Virus record (IMG/VR): IMGVR_UViG_3300022602_000024
Span: 248,797 to 312,796 of that record
From: a virus
Length of the DNA: 64,000 nt
Reading direction: 5' to 3' (one strand)
Shown here: piece after piece, positions 16,159-23,763 of the stretch
Position numbering within the stretch: the stretch's first letter is position 1
How the letters are laid out: every line of letters begins with the position of its first letter
The notes under the pieces: generated by a model
What the model was told of the DNA's origin: nothing
Databases searched by the model: none
What the model saw: the letters and a program-made list of their open reading frames with translations, nothing else
Position numbers and translations under genes: made by a program

Positions 16159-16667
16159 AATGCGTGGACTGGTTCTTCTTTTACTTTGCCAAGCTCAGCA
16201 GCTTGGTCATAATACTTGTTAATCTTGCTGATGCTAGTGGAAAGTTTAACTGGGAATAGCCCAGTCTTTGAATCTTTTTTAACTTGCCCTTGTAAATGTT
16301 TAGGGAGTCTAGTTAAGTAATACCCATCCTGTCTTATAATAACATCAATTGTCGGCTCTTCAGGGTACGGAAACCTATATTGTGTTTCATTGTCGGGTAA
16401 TGTTTTACTTATATCATTAATTGGTTGAGTTGGCGCAGTTGATACAGGTGGTTGAGTTGGTGCAGTTTGAGCTTGGTCTTTTGGAACCCATTTATTTTGA
16501 GCACTGTTAAATGACCAATTCTTGTTGTTTGGTCCAGTCCATTGTTGTCCATTTGTTGGATTTAGTGGAATTTGTCGAGATTTATTATAGGATGCGCCCT
16601 TGGCAACCTGTCCAATTTTGCTAAGTGTATCATACCAACTCTCACTTATTATTTCATTAATCTTCAC
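16155..16667 (-). CDS. Hypothetical protein with capsid-targeting-like N-terminus
   Basis: A 170-residue protein. The open frame extends to 16763, but the start chosen is GTG at 16667, which has AGGAG 9 nt upstream and opens VKINEIISESW, like the leaders of neighbouring proteins. A Gln/Pro/Thr-rich linker (about 60-85) separates an N-terminal helix and WTGPNNKNWSF segment from a C-terminal beta/alpha part. INE followed by I fits an (L/I)xE prohead-protease site. Function unknown; it may be a virion-internal protein delivered with the overlapping nucleotidyltransferase. Confidence 0.6.
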   Translation of the reverse strand: MKINEIISESWYDTLSKIGQVAKGASYNKSRQIPLNPTNGQQWTGPNNKNWSFNSAQNKWVPKDQAQTAPTQPPVSTAPTQPINDISKTLPDNETQYRFPYPEEPTIDVIIRQDGYYLTRLPKHLQGQVKKDSKTGLFPVKLSTSISKINKYYDQAAELGKVKEEPVHAL

Positions 16668-16905
16668 TGCGCATTCTCCTGACACCGCGACGGAATTTAT
16701 CGGGTTCTTGCGTGCGAATGCTGTTAAGTAATCTACGCTCCAACTCTCCGGCTTGTTCAGCATCGTAGTTTTCGCGGATATAGTTTATCAAGTTGATAGC
16801 ACCTTGTATTACATGACTGGCCCTACTTTCCACAAGATTTTCACGATCTTTGTGGGTCAGCATGGTGTCTAATTCGTCAAGTATGCTACGAGCTCGCTTT
16901 TGCAA
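16657..16905 (-). CDS. Small helical hypothetical protein (TTG start)
   Basis: An 82-residue charged helical protein. The start is TTG at 16905, supported by a GGAG ribosome site 5 nt upstream and the late promoter box at 16927-16933; no ATG is available. It is rich in Arg and Glu with no Cys. It overlaps the next gene (16155-16667) by 11 bp. Confidence 0.65.
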   Translation of the reverse strand: MQKRARSILDELDTMLTHKDRENLVESRASHVIQGAINLINYIRENYDAEQAGELERRLLNSIRTQEPDKFRRGVRRMRSED

Positions 16906-16926
16906 GATTTACTCCAATTTATGTTA

Positions 16927-16933
16927 TATTTAT
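16927..16933 (-). promoter_or_regulatory. T4-type late promoter box
   Basis: Minus-strand CATAAATATAA, 21 nt before the TTG start at 16905; it overlaps the last codons of the radical SAM gene at 16930-17898. Confidence 0.5.
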
Positions 16934-17898
16934 GTTGGGTTAGCAAGTTCCGGGAATACAGTACGCCAGTTAGTGCCTCTGCGTTTATCGCATTTGTCTA
17001 AAAAATCAAGTGCTTTTTGTTTGTTTTTATACCCTGAGGAAAATATACCCATAACAGGTTGTTGTCTATGTTCGATTTTATCTCCAAGTCTGTTTTCGTT
17101 AAAATTACTAACCAGCCACAAATTTAGATTATCAAGATTTGCTTGATTTAAAATACCCACAGATGTATTAACGTTAAACATACAATTTACAGGGCTATTA
17201 TCAATGTACCATTGTAAATTATCCGTTACCTGATTCCAGATAGCAGGAAATCTTTGGTACTCAAATCTTTCTCCTATGTCATCAATGCTAAAATCAAGTT
17301 GAACTAATTTAAATTTACTCCACAAATCTAATAATTCAGCCGATGGCAAAATAGTTCCATTGGTATTATAATCTAGTTCAACTTGTGATTTATGAGGAAT
17401 TGTCTGTAAAAAAGTTATATGTTCTTTACTAAGCAATGGTTCGCCACCATTAAAATGAATTAGCCTCAGAGAGCTTGTGTCAAGAGTTTTCCAGAATTGA
17501 TTTACGGATAATTTTTTAATTGGCAAATTTAATTCTTGTTTCCAAGAACTGCTATTTTGCGGACCGCATATTACGCATCTTAGGTTACATGTGTCCCCGG
17601 TCCAATAGTCTATTTTTGCCAACTCAACATCAGTATTGGTTAAATTTTGACTTTTATACCAGTTGTTTACATTTATTCTTCGGCTGGACCAACCAGACTC
17701 TTCTGTAGATTTACAGGCGCTACATGAACTTGGAAAATTTCCAGTTAGCCATGTTGTTCTTACTTCATTTAAAAACGAATCTTGGTGGAAATTAATGGTA
17801 TCGGCTGTATTAGCAGGAGATAAACAACAAGTAGAAAAAGATTGTTGATTATTTTGATACACTATGTTTAAATTTTTAAATGCATCGTAACAAATCAT
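16930..17898 (-). CDS. Radical SAM protein C (twitch-type, helicase operon)
   Basis: A 322-residue radical SAM enzyme. Extra cysteines precede the core (CC at 24-25, C59-x2-C62), then C104-x3-C108-x2-C111 (CNLRCVIC) and NGGEP at about 150. The sequences FEYQRFPAIW and CDKRRGTNWR recur almost unchanged in radical SAM E (61631-62752), so the two are clear paralogues. Its start overlaps the helicase stop by 4 bp (ATGA). No substrate peptide gene is obvious beside it. Confidence 0.88.
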   Translation of the reverse strand: MICYDAFKNLNIVYQNNQQSFSTCCLSPANTADTINFHQDSFLNEVRTTWLTGNFPSSCSACKSTEESGWSSRRINVNNWYKSQNLTNTDVELAKIDYWTGDTCNLRCVICGPQNSSSWKQELNLPIKKLSVNQFWKTLDTSSLRLIHFNGGEPLLSKEHITFLQTIPHKSQVELDYNTNGTILPSAELLDLWSKFKLVQLDFSIDDIGERFEYQRFPAIWNQVTDNLQWYIDNSPVNCMFNVNTSVGILNQANLDNLNLWLVSNFNENRLGDKIEHRQQPVMGIFSSGYKNKQKALDFLDKCDKRRGTNWRTVFPELANPT

Positions 17899-19328
17899 AA
17901 TCCGCTTTTTAATCCTGCTAGCATCTGCTTGAGTTTGGTACTTTGTGCATCTCCTGTGACTCTAGGTGCACCACCGGGTTCGATATCCAAGGGATCTGGT
18001 ATGCCTGCTTTGAGTGTGGGCTTTTCCCATGTAGATGTTTGTGTTTTGATTTGATTCATGATACTGGTCACTTTAGGAGGGCCATTGCCAGTATCGTTAG
18101 AATCTAACCCAGGATCAGTAATACGCATAGTTTCAATGTTGTATTCCAAATCAATCTTTTGTCCCACGCCTGTACTGTTACGACTTTTCATACACTGAAT
18201 TTGATAGCGTCCACGCTCACGCATTGCACGACTGGTAAAGATACCAAACACATTATCAGCAGTATTAATCTTACTGATACCACCCGAAATATGACTATGA
18301 TCAAATTCAGGTTCATCAACAGCACTACGATTCAACTGACTTGCAGTTACCATCAAGATGCCTAGTTCTTTGGCCAAGTTACGCAGTTCTTCTGACACAT
18401 ACTTGTCCTTAACAAACAAGTCATTGGGACTTACTTTGGCACTGACTGGCATCAACAAGTCCAGATAGTCTACCATCATAAAGTCAACCTTACGTCCTGT
18501 TTGTATTTGATATTCTTTTAAGAAACTGCGAATGTCGTTGATATTGCTCTGTGCCGGTAGTGCTTTGACTTGATATGTGCCGGACTTTTTGCCCACCATC
18601 TTGACCTTAAGTTCTGTTGTTTCAATGTCCTTGCGAATGTCTTTGGTACTCATGCCTGCCAACATGGCATCAGTTCTCAGTGCAGTCATTTCTTCACTTA
18701 ACTCTAAACTGATATACACACCGTGTAAGCCTGCTTGCACCCAACTCAGTGCAATGTTCATCATCACTAGAGACTTGCCTGATCCTGATCCGCCAGCAAA
18801 GATGTTTAGTTCACCTCTACTGAATCCACCGTACAACAATCTATCCAGTTGTGGCCAACCTGTACTTACTTGCCCGCCCGAATTAAAATACTTGTTGATA
18901 CGTGCCGCAGGATCTGCAAAGTAATCTGTACCTAAGTCTTTGGTTAACGATATCTGCACCGCGTCTTTGATCAATTTTTCTACAGGATCGTAGTCGCCTT
19001 TTTCTAGCAAGTCTGCTGCTTTTAAAATTGCACGTTCCAGTTCCTGCCTACGTGTAAACTGTTCAAACTCATCTGTGAACCAACCAGTGGGCAAAGCAGT
19101 AGTTTCAACTGGTTTTAATTGAACACCATTGGTTGCATTGACTTGTTCAAATGTAGGAAGTGTATTGTATTTGCTGCTGTACTCAGCAATAAACTTAGCA
19201 GTTTCTCTAAGACTGCGATCAAAGTTTTCAGGGTTGTAAATGTTTTGCACACGCACAAATTCTTGTGCGTCACTCATCATGGTTTCTAATAATAATTTTT
19301 GTAAGTCTGCGGAGTATTCTTTTGTCAT
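17895..19328 (-). CDS. gp41: Replicative DNA helicase (gp41/DnaB type)
   Basis: A 477-residue RecA-fold hexameric helicase that unwinds DNA ahead of the fork. Walker A is GGSGSGKS (179-186); Walker B is FMMVDYLDLL at about 290; the preceding domain (1-140) is helical, as in DnaB/gp41 proteins. The C-terminal 80 residues are a low-complexity tail. It lies in one overlapping chain with the primase gene (20486-21532), with two accessory genes between, as expected for the helicase-primase pair of T4-type phages. Confidence 0.93.
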   Translation of the reverse strand: MTKEYSADLQKLLLETMMSDAQEFVRVQNIYNPENFDRSLRETAKFIAEYSSKYNTLPTFEQVNATNGVQLKPVETTALPTGWFTDEFEQFTRRQELERAILKAADLLEKGDYDPVEKLIKDAVQISLTKDLGTDYFADPAARINKYFNSGGQVSTGWPQLDRLLYGGFSRGELNIFAGGSGSGKSLVMMNIALSWVQAGLHGVYISLELSEEMTALRTDAMLAGMSTKDIRKDIETTELKVKMVGKKSGTYQVKALPAQSNINDIRSFLKEYQIQTGRKVDFMMVDYLDLLMPVSAKVSPNDLFVKDKYVSEELRNLAKELGILMVTASQLNRSAVDEPEFDHSHISGGISKINTADNVFGIFTSRAMRERGRYQIQCMKSRNSTGVGQKIDLEYNIETMRITDPGLDSNDTGNGPPKVTSIMNQIKTQTSTWEKPTLKAGIPDPLDIEPGGAPRVTGDAQSTKLKQMLAGLKSGL

Positions 19329-19957
19329 AATATTTTCGAAATTAGCTTTGTATTTTTACTTGCCCACGTATCGTATGTTGCATTAAATTGTTCTTGATTA
19401 ATGTTTGATTGTAACATAGATTCTACTAGGCTACGACACTTTTTCTTATCAACTATGTCTTTTATGTCAATTCTGTTTAAATTTAATGCTTTCCACCCAT
19501 TAAGACATTTTTGCCAATCATTTCTCATTATGATTTTTACATGTTCATCTGTTAATGGTTTTATTTTTTTAATATCTTTAAATGAATGTGTCCTTAATAA
19601 AAAATTAAATAATGTTTCGTTTGATGGTGTAATACGTTTGTCTATAAAAATTTCTGTTGTGACATCTAAGTAGTTGCCATCATCAATATAATAAAATTTA
19701 CATTCAGGAAATAGATCAACAGTTTCTTTATAGCAATAATGTGTGTTAACTATGTTATTAAAATTTGAATACTCAAAATTTTTAAATTTTGTTAAATAAA
19801 AATTTTTACAAGCGGTTTTAAAATTGGCACTTGGGTGAGTTAATACCATTCCGTTATTGTCTATATCAACTTTATTAGTTTGAGATAACAGGACCACTAG
19901 AAAATCTCCTGCTGCGCCACCATTAAACGCTATACAAATTTCGGGATTTGAATTCAT
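19325..19957 (-). CDS. Hypothetical protein, possible sulfotransferase-like P-loop fold
   Basis: A 210-residue AT-rich, Lys/Asn-rich protein. The N-terminus ICIAFNGGAAGDFLVVLL has a beta-strand then Gly-rich loop and helix, similar in pattern to the start of the protein at 62810-63502 (YTPGVGGDGFANLL). This suggests a shared nucleotide or PAPS-binding fold, as in sulfotransferases, but key residues cannot be confirmed. It overlaps the helicase gene and the SGNH gene by 4 bp each. Probably an accessory insertion in the helicase-primase operon. Confidence 0.5.
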   Translation of the reverse strand: MNSNPEICIAFNGGAAGDFLVVLLSQTNKVDIDNNGMVLTHPSANFKTACKNFYLTKFKNFEYSNFNNIVNTHYCYKETVDLFPECKFYYIDDGNYLDVTTEIFIDKRITPSNETLFNFLLRTHSFKDIKKIKPLTDEHVKIIMRNDWQKCLNGWKALNLNRIDIKDIVDKKKCRSLVESMLQSNINQEQFNATYDTWASKNTKLISKIL

Positions 19958-20493
19958 TTAAACATCAACTTTATTGTTTTTGCCCATATCATATGTGTTT
20001 TAACTCCTGGATGAGAAGAACTTACATCACTGTCAATTTGTGGCATTAGATTTATTGCATTGGGATATTTTTTACCTTGGCTTATGTGTTTTATGTTAAT
20101 ATTAAATTTTTCAACTTCTTTAATTAACTCTGATATATCTTCTTGACCTGGACGGTCAACCCAAAAAAAGATTATTTTAGTGTTATGATAGTTTGTAGAT
20201 GTTATAAAGTTTTTTAAATTTACAATGCTGTCTCTATTTAAATAATTGCCAGCTAATCCGTAGTTATGTGCATTGGGGAAATAAGATACCATTGTTTTAT
20301 CTTCTGGTACTCCGATACCAAATACAGTGCTAGCACCAAAAAATGCAAAATCTGGCAACCAGGTGTAGTCTACTGAGCTTCTAAATCCCTGATTATTTAG
20401 CTTGTATGTTATTAAGCCAGTTTGATCTTTTCCCCATTTATTTACTGTTTGCCCACGAAGTTCAAATAATGGTTTATTGACATTATCAATCAT
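19954..20493 (-). CDS. SGNH/GDSL-like hydrolase-fold protein
   Basis: A 179-residue protein. A strand followed by FGASTVFG (about 52-59) is a block I-like nucleophile turn; N75-Y-G-L-A-G fits block II; a late HPGVKTH (about 163) resembles the catalytic His block. Such proteins are esterases or sugar O-acyl hydrolases. Two larger SGNH-type proteins are at 31794-32726 and 55353-56099. It overlaps both neighbours by 4-8 bp, between helicase and primase. Confidence 0.6.
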   Translation of the reverse strand: MIDNVNKPLFELRGQTVNKWGKDQTGLITYKLNNQGFRSSVDYTWLPDFAFFGASTVFGIGVPEDKTMVSYFPNAHNYGLAGNYLNRDSIVNLKNFITSTNYHNTKIIFFWVDRPGQEDISELIKEVEKFNINIKHISQGKKYPNAINLMPQIDSDVSSSHPGVKTHMIWAKTIKLMFK

Positions 20494-21532
20494 GTGCTAG
20501 TTTCTTCTTCTTTAACTCAATTTTTAATCTACTGGTTTCTTTGTAATGCAGAATGGTTTTTAAAACAAACAATTTGCCATAACGTTCCACTGCGGCACTG
20601 ACATCTTTGACATCATCTTCCCACTCAGGGAAACTCACACTCCATCCATATTCTACAGCATCATCAACTAACCGTGCCCCAGCCCGATCTCGATCGGGCA
20701 CTAGGATAACTTCACGTGCTAGACTATCAATAATGTCGGCTTGTTGTTCATTGCATTGATTACTTAGTATAGCAACACCATCAATGGCCATGGCATCAAA
20801 TGGTCCTTCAACCACAATCACAAACTTTGCATCTGTGGGTTGCAGATCTATGTTAAACACATAGTTAGGTTCGTGACTGTTAAAGTACTTGGGTTTAACA
20901 TAAGGATCAAATGCTCTTGCAGTATAACCAATGGTTTTGTTCTTCCAAGTAAAAGGAACAATCACACGTTTGTTCAAGTTGTATTGCGATTCCGGAGTCC
21001 ACATTAGATTGTATTTGATCATATCAATCTCACGGTCCGCGGTGTACATGACTGCTGAGTGATAATCTGCTGGTACATTGTATACATCAGGATTTACTGC
21101 ACCTAGGGTATAAAAAGTTTCCCATCCAGTGAAGTTCATTGCTGACTCTGGCAAGGGTCTTGGCTTGAACTCTACTTCTAGTCGTGCTTCTTCTACAAAT
21201 GTTTCTGGTGCTACTAGATCTTTAACACGAATGGCTTCAATGACCAGGCGTTTGACTTCTGTTTCCGCGGCACCCAACCACGACAATAGTTTTCGAAACT
21301 TATAAGTTAAGTGGCGTCCAGGAACATAACTGGCTTTGAAGTTGCAGTTAAAGCAATGATAACTTACTCCTCCGTCGGGATTGGCTACTAAACCACCACG
21401 GCCACGGGTATCTGCTGATTCACCGTTGTGATGACAACAAGGTGCATTAAAACTGATCCATCCGCTTGTGCTGTTGGTCTTCCTTTTATTAGGAAGCAAC
21501 TGCATTACAGAATCTTGAATACTATTAAACAT
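20486..21532 (-). CDS. gp61: DNA primase (gp61/DnaG type)
   Basis: A 348-residue primase that makes RNA primers for lagging-strand synthesis. Zinc-binding residues are CCHH (32-35) and HCFNC (59-63). The TOPRIM domain shows VVEGPFDAMA (about 229-238) and VPDRDRAG (about 270). The ATG at 21532 is preferred over an upstream GTG, because a sigma70-like promoter (21539-21567) has its -10 box only 6 nt before this ATG, predicting a leaderless message. It starts the primase-helicase operon. Confidence 0.9.
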   Translation of the reverse strand: MFNSIQDSVMQLLPNKRKTNSTSGWISFNAPCCHHNGESADTRGRGGLVANPDGGVSYHCFNCNFKASYVPGRHLTYKFRKLLSWLGAAETEVKRLVIEAIRVKDLVAPETFVEEARLEVEFKPRPLPESAMNFTGWETFYTLGAVNPDVYNVPADYHSAVMYTADREIDMIKYNLMWTPESQYNLNKRVIVPFTWKNKTIGYTARAFDPYVKPKYFNSHEPNYVFNIDLQPTDAKFVIVVEGPFDAMAIDGVAILSNQCNEQQADIIDSLAREVILVPDRDRAGARLVDDAVEYGWSVSFPEWEDDVKDVSAAVERYGKLFVLKTILHYKETSRLKIELKKKKLAHD

Positions 21533-21538
21533 CTTAGT

Positions 21539-21567
21539 AGTATACACTACTTTTTGGATTAAATCAA
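21539..21567 (-). promoter_or_regulatory. Sigma70-type promoter of the primase operon
   Basis: Minus strand TTGATT, 17 nt, TATACT, then 6 nt to the primase ATG. Good spacing and -10; it follows the tail adhesin genes, marking a new early unit. Confidence 0.6.
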
Positions 21568-21571
21568 CAGG

Positions 21572-22336
21572 TTAGATACCATATCTTGAGCGCAATGCCG
21601 TAAAGTTTTGGGTAACTTGCGTTGGGGTTAGCGCGGCACTGTATATCTTCCAGGCTCCGATATATCCGTTGAAGTAGTTAGCAACACCACCTATGTATGA
21701 GCCACCGTTACCGCCACCAGTTGCGTCGGGCCTGCCCATACTCAAATATGTTGCATAGGGAGTTGTACCTGGCGGATTAGATTTGGTTCCTGCAATAGTC
21801 CCACCTGCCGCACCATTTACATATGTTCTCACTGTGGCTAAATCATAAGTCATAACTATGTTGTACCATGTACTAGAACTCCATCCCGATTGAGCAATGG
21901 TACCTCCCAAATTGTAAACACCTGCGTTGATAGAACCGGCAATAAAACCCATTTGTGCATCAGTCCACCCGCTGTTCCATGTGCCATTGCTCCATTCAGC
22001 AATCAATGTGCCAGCAGTGCTAGCAGAAAGATTTCTACACCATACATCAAAGGTAAATCCATTATTTAATGTTGTACCATATCCGCCAGTGTATCCAAAG
22101 TATTGGCTACTTGCACTTGATAGTTGTAGCACAGTAGTTCCATTAACTGTTGTAGTAGATGGACTATTATATATTGTAGCATTGTAAGCGTTGGGACTGC
22201 TATCTAAGAATGTACTACCACTGACGCCAGTTGCAGCATCGTAGTTAGCAACCAAATTGGTTGTTACAATCATAGGAACATAGTCGTTCACAATAGTGAT
22301 ACCGTTGCCAATTTTGATTCCGCCACCTATGTTCAT
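21572..22336 (-). CDS. LamG-type (ConA-like lectin fold) adhesin 1
   Basis: A 254-residue protein with a short glycine-rich leader (NIGGGIKIGNGITI) and one laminin-G/ConA-like lectin domain: LVANYDAATG near residue 30, an FTFDVWC strand, TWYNIVMTYD, and GYIGAWKIYSAALTP near the end, closing with RSRYGI. These domains bind glycans. It is the last of three tandem paralogues after the giant fibre gene. The leader matches that of the fourth LamG protein at 56793-57539. Probably a receptor-binding tip or decoration. Confidence 0.8.
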   Translation of the reverse strand: MNIGGGIKIGNGITIVNDYVPMIVTTNLVANYDAATGVSGSTFLDSSPNAYNATIYNSPSTTTVNGTTVLQLSSASSQYFGYTGGYGTTLNNGFTFDVWCRNLSASTAGTLIAEWSNGTWNSGWTDAQMGFIAGSINAGVYNLGGTIAQSGWSSSTWYNIVMTYDLATVRTYVNGAAGGTIAGTKSNPPGTTPYATYLSMGRPDATGGGNGGSYIGGVANYFNGYIGAWKIYSAALTPTQVTQNFTALRSRYGI

Positions 22337-23043
22337 ACACCGTACCTTGTTCTTGTTACCAAATAATTCTGTGCTATTTCTGCGCTGGTTAATACACGAT
22401 TATAAATCAGTGCTTGACCAATTTTGCCTTGTAGTGTTTCGCTACCACCAACGTTAGTAGCACCAACCTGTAATAAACTTGATGTGACATTAAGGCCACT
22501 AGCTGTTTGTGAGCCAACTTGACTGCCGTTGAGCCAAATACTTCTAGTAGTCCCGTCCCATTGTGTAAGAATATAGAACCATTGTGTCACAGGACTGAGT
22601 GAAGTTGTAACGGCATAATCATTACCATACCAATAGGCCACAAAAGCATTAGTAGTAGTGGTTCTAAATTGATTGGTTTGACTACCTGTAGTTGAATTAC
22701 CAATACCAATGATACCTTGCCCATTCCAAGTCGACCCCAATTGGATCCACGCCGACATACTATAAGGACTCGATCCTGTGGGCAAAGTAGTGGACGATTT
22801 GTTAAAGTATCCGTTACTGGTCAAAGTAAAATATCCACCACCTGTACTGGTATAGGAGATGTTGCTAGAGTTCTGCATGGTGACGTTGTTGTTTTGCCCG
22901 CTTAGGTCGTACCATGTGGTGCCTGTGCCAGGATAACTAGTGGTGTTGGCGGCATCAAGATACAATTGTAGATTTGATGTAACAATTGGTTGCTGATCAA
23001 TTACAAATCCAACCCCGCTTAAGGTAATACCACGTATGATCAT
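22333..23043 (-). CDS. LamG-type adhesin 2
   Basis: A 236-residue paralogue with the leader IIRGITLSGVGFVIDQQP, LQLYLDAANTTSYPGTG, a WYDLSG turn, MSAWIQLG, WFYILTQWDG and GQALIYNRVLTSAEI, the usual strand order of a LamG/ConA-like domain, ending RTRYGV. It overlaps genes on both sides by 4 bp. The closest relative is adhesin 3 (shared GVG/NVG-x-VIDQQP leader), consistent with duplication and divergence. Confidence 0.8.
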   Translation of the reverse strand: MIIRGITLSGVGFVIDQQPIVTSNLQLYLDAANTTSYPGTGTTWYDLSGQNNNVTMQNSSNISYTSTGGGYFTLTSNGYFNKSSTTLPTGSSPYSMSAWIQLGSTWNGQGIIGIGNSTTGSQTNQFRTTTTNAFVAYWYGNDYAVTTSLSPVTQWFYILTQWDGTTRSIWLNGSQVGSQTASGLNVTSSLLQVGATNVGGSETLQGKIGQALIYNRVLTSAEIAQNYLVTRTRYGV

Positions 23044-23762
23044 ATGCCGTACCTTGTTCTGATTGAGGCATGGTTTTGTGCTATTTCTGCGGCCAACAAT
23101 GCCCGACTGTAGACTGCCACTACACTGATATCACCATACCAGTAGTTGTCACCATATGCTACATTTTCGCCACCATTGCTGACCCATTGTGCTAGTGTCT
23201 GTCCTGTGGCACTATACACCGACTGTCCGTTAAAATAGCCCGTCATATTTCCACTACTGTCTTGAGTGACACCCACTGTAAACCATTGCCCAGTTGTCAA
23301 CGTTAGAGGATTTGACACTATAGCACCACTTCCAAAACTGCCGTGTATCTCGTAAACTCCCGAACTGGGACTATAGATATAGGTATTGAAGTTTCTGGTA
23401 CCAGTTGGGGTACCAAACAAACAACGATAAAGTCCGCTACCAAAACTGGCATTCATTCTTGCCGCAACAAATACAGTCTTACCTGTGTAGGTGGTGTTGT
23501 ACTTGCCGGTGGGAGTACTGGCCAGCTGTGTACCGGCACCATTAAACGAAAAATAACTAGCGGCACCAGCACTGGTAAAAGGTGGACTGCCAGTGAATGT
23601 GGCGTTGTTGGTATTTGAGCTTAAATCAGTCCAAGTTGCACCTGATCCTGCGTAACTGGCAGTTTGCCCAGCATCTAGGTACAGCAATGCGTTGGTTTTA
23701 ACAAACGGTTGTTGATCAATTACATACCCAACGTTGTAAAGTGTGGCACCTTTGATTATCAT
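23040..23762 (-). CDS. LamG-type adhesin 3
   Basis: A 240-residue paralogue with leader IIKGATLYNVGYVIDQQP, LLYLDAGQTASYAGSG, WTDLSS and the final helix YSRALLAAEIAQN before RTRYGI. It starts 1 nt after the stop of the 2180-aa fibre and overlaps adhesin 2 by 4 bp. Leader and C-terminus are conserved among the three copies while the lectin middle varies, which suggests interchangeable binding modules on a common attachment. Confidence 0.8.
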   Translation of the reverse strand: MIIKGATLYNVGYVIDQQPFVKTNALLYLDAGQTASYAGSGATWTDLSSNTNNATFTGSPPFTSAGAASYFSFNGAGTQLASTPTGKYNTTYTGKTVFVAARMNASFGSGLYRCLFGTPTGTRNFNTYIYSPSSGVYEIHGSFGSGAIVSNPLTLTTGQWFTVGVTQDSSGNMTGYFNGQSVYSATGQTLAQWVSNGGENVAYGDNYWYGDISVVAVYSRALLAAEIAQNHASIRTRYGI

Positions 23763-23763
23763 A

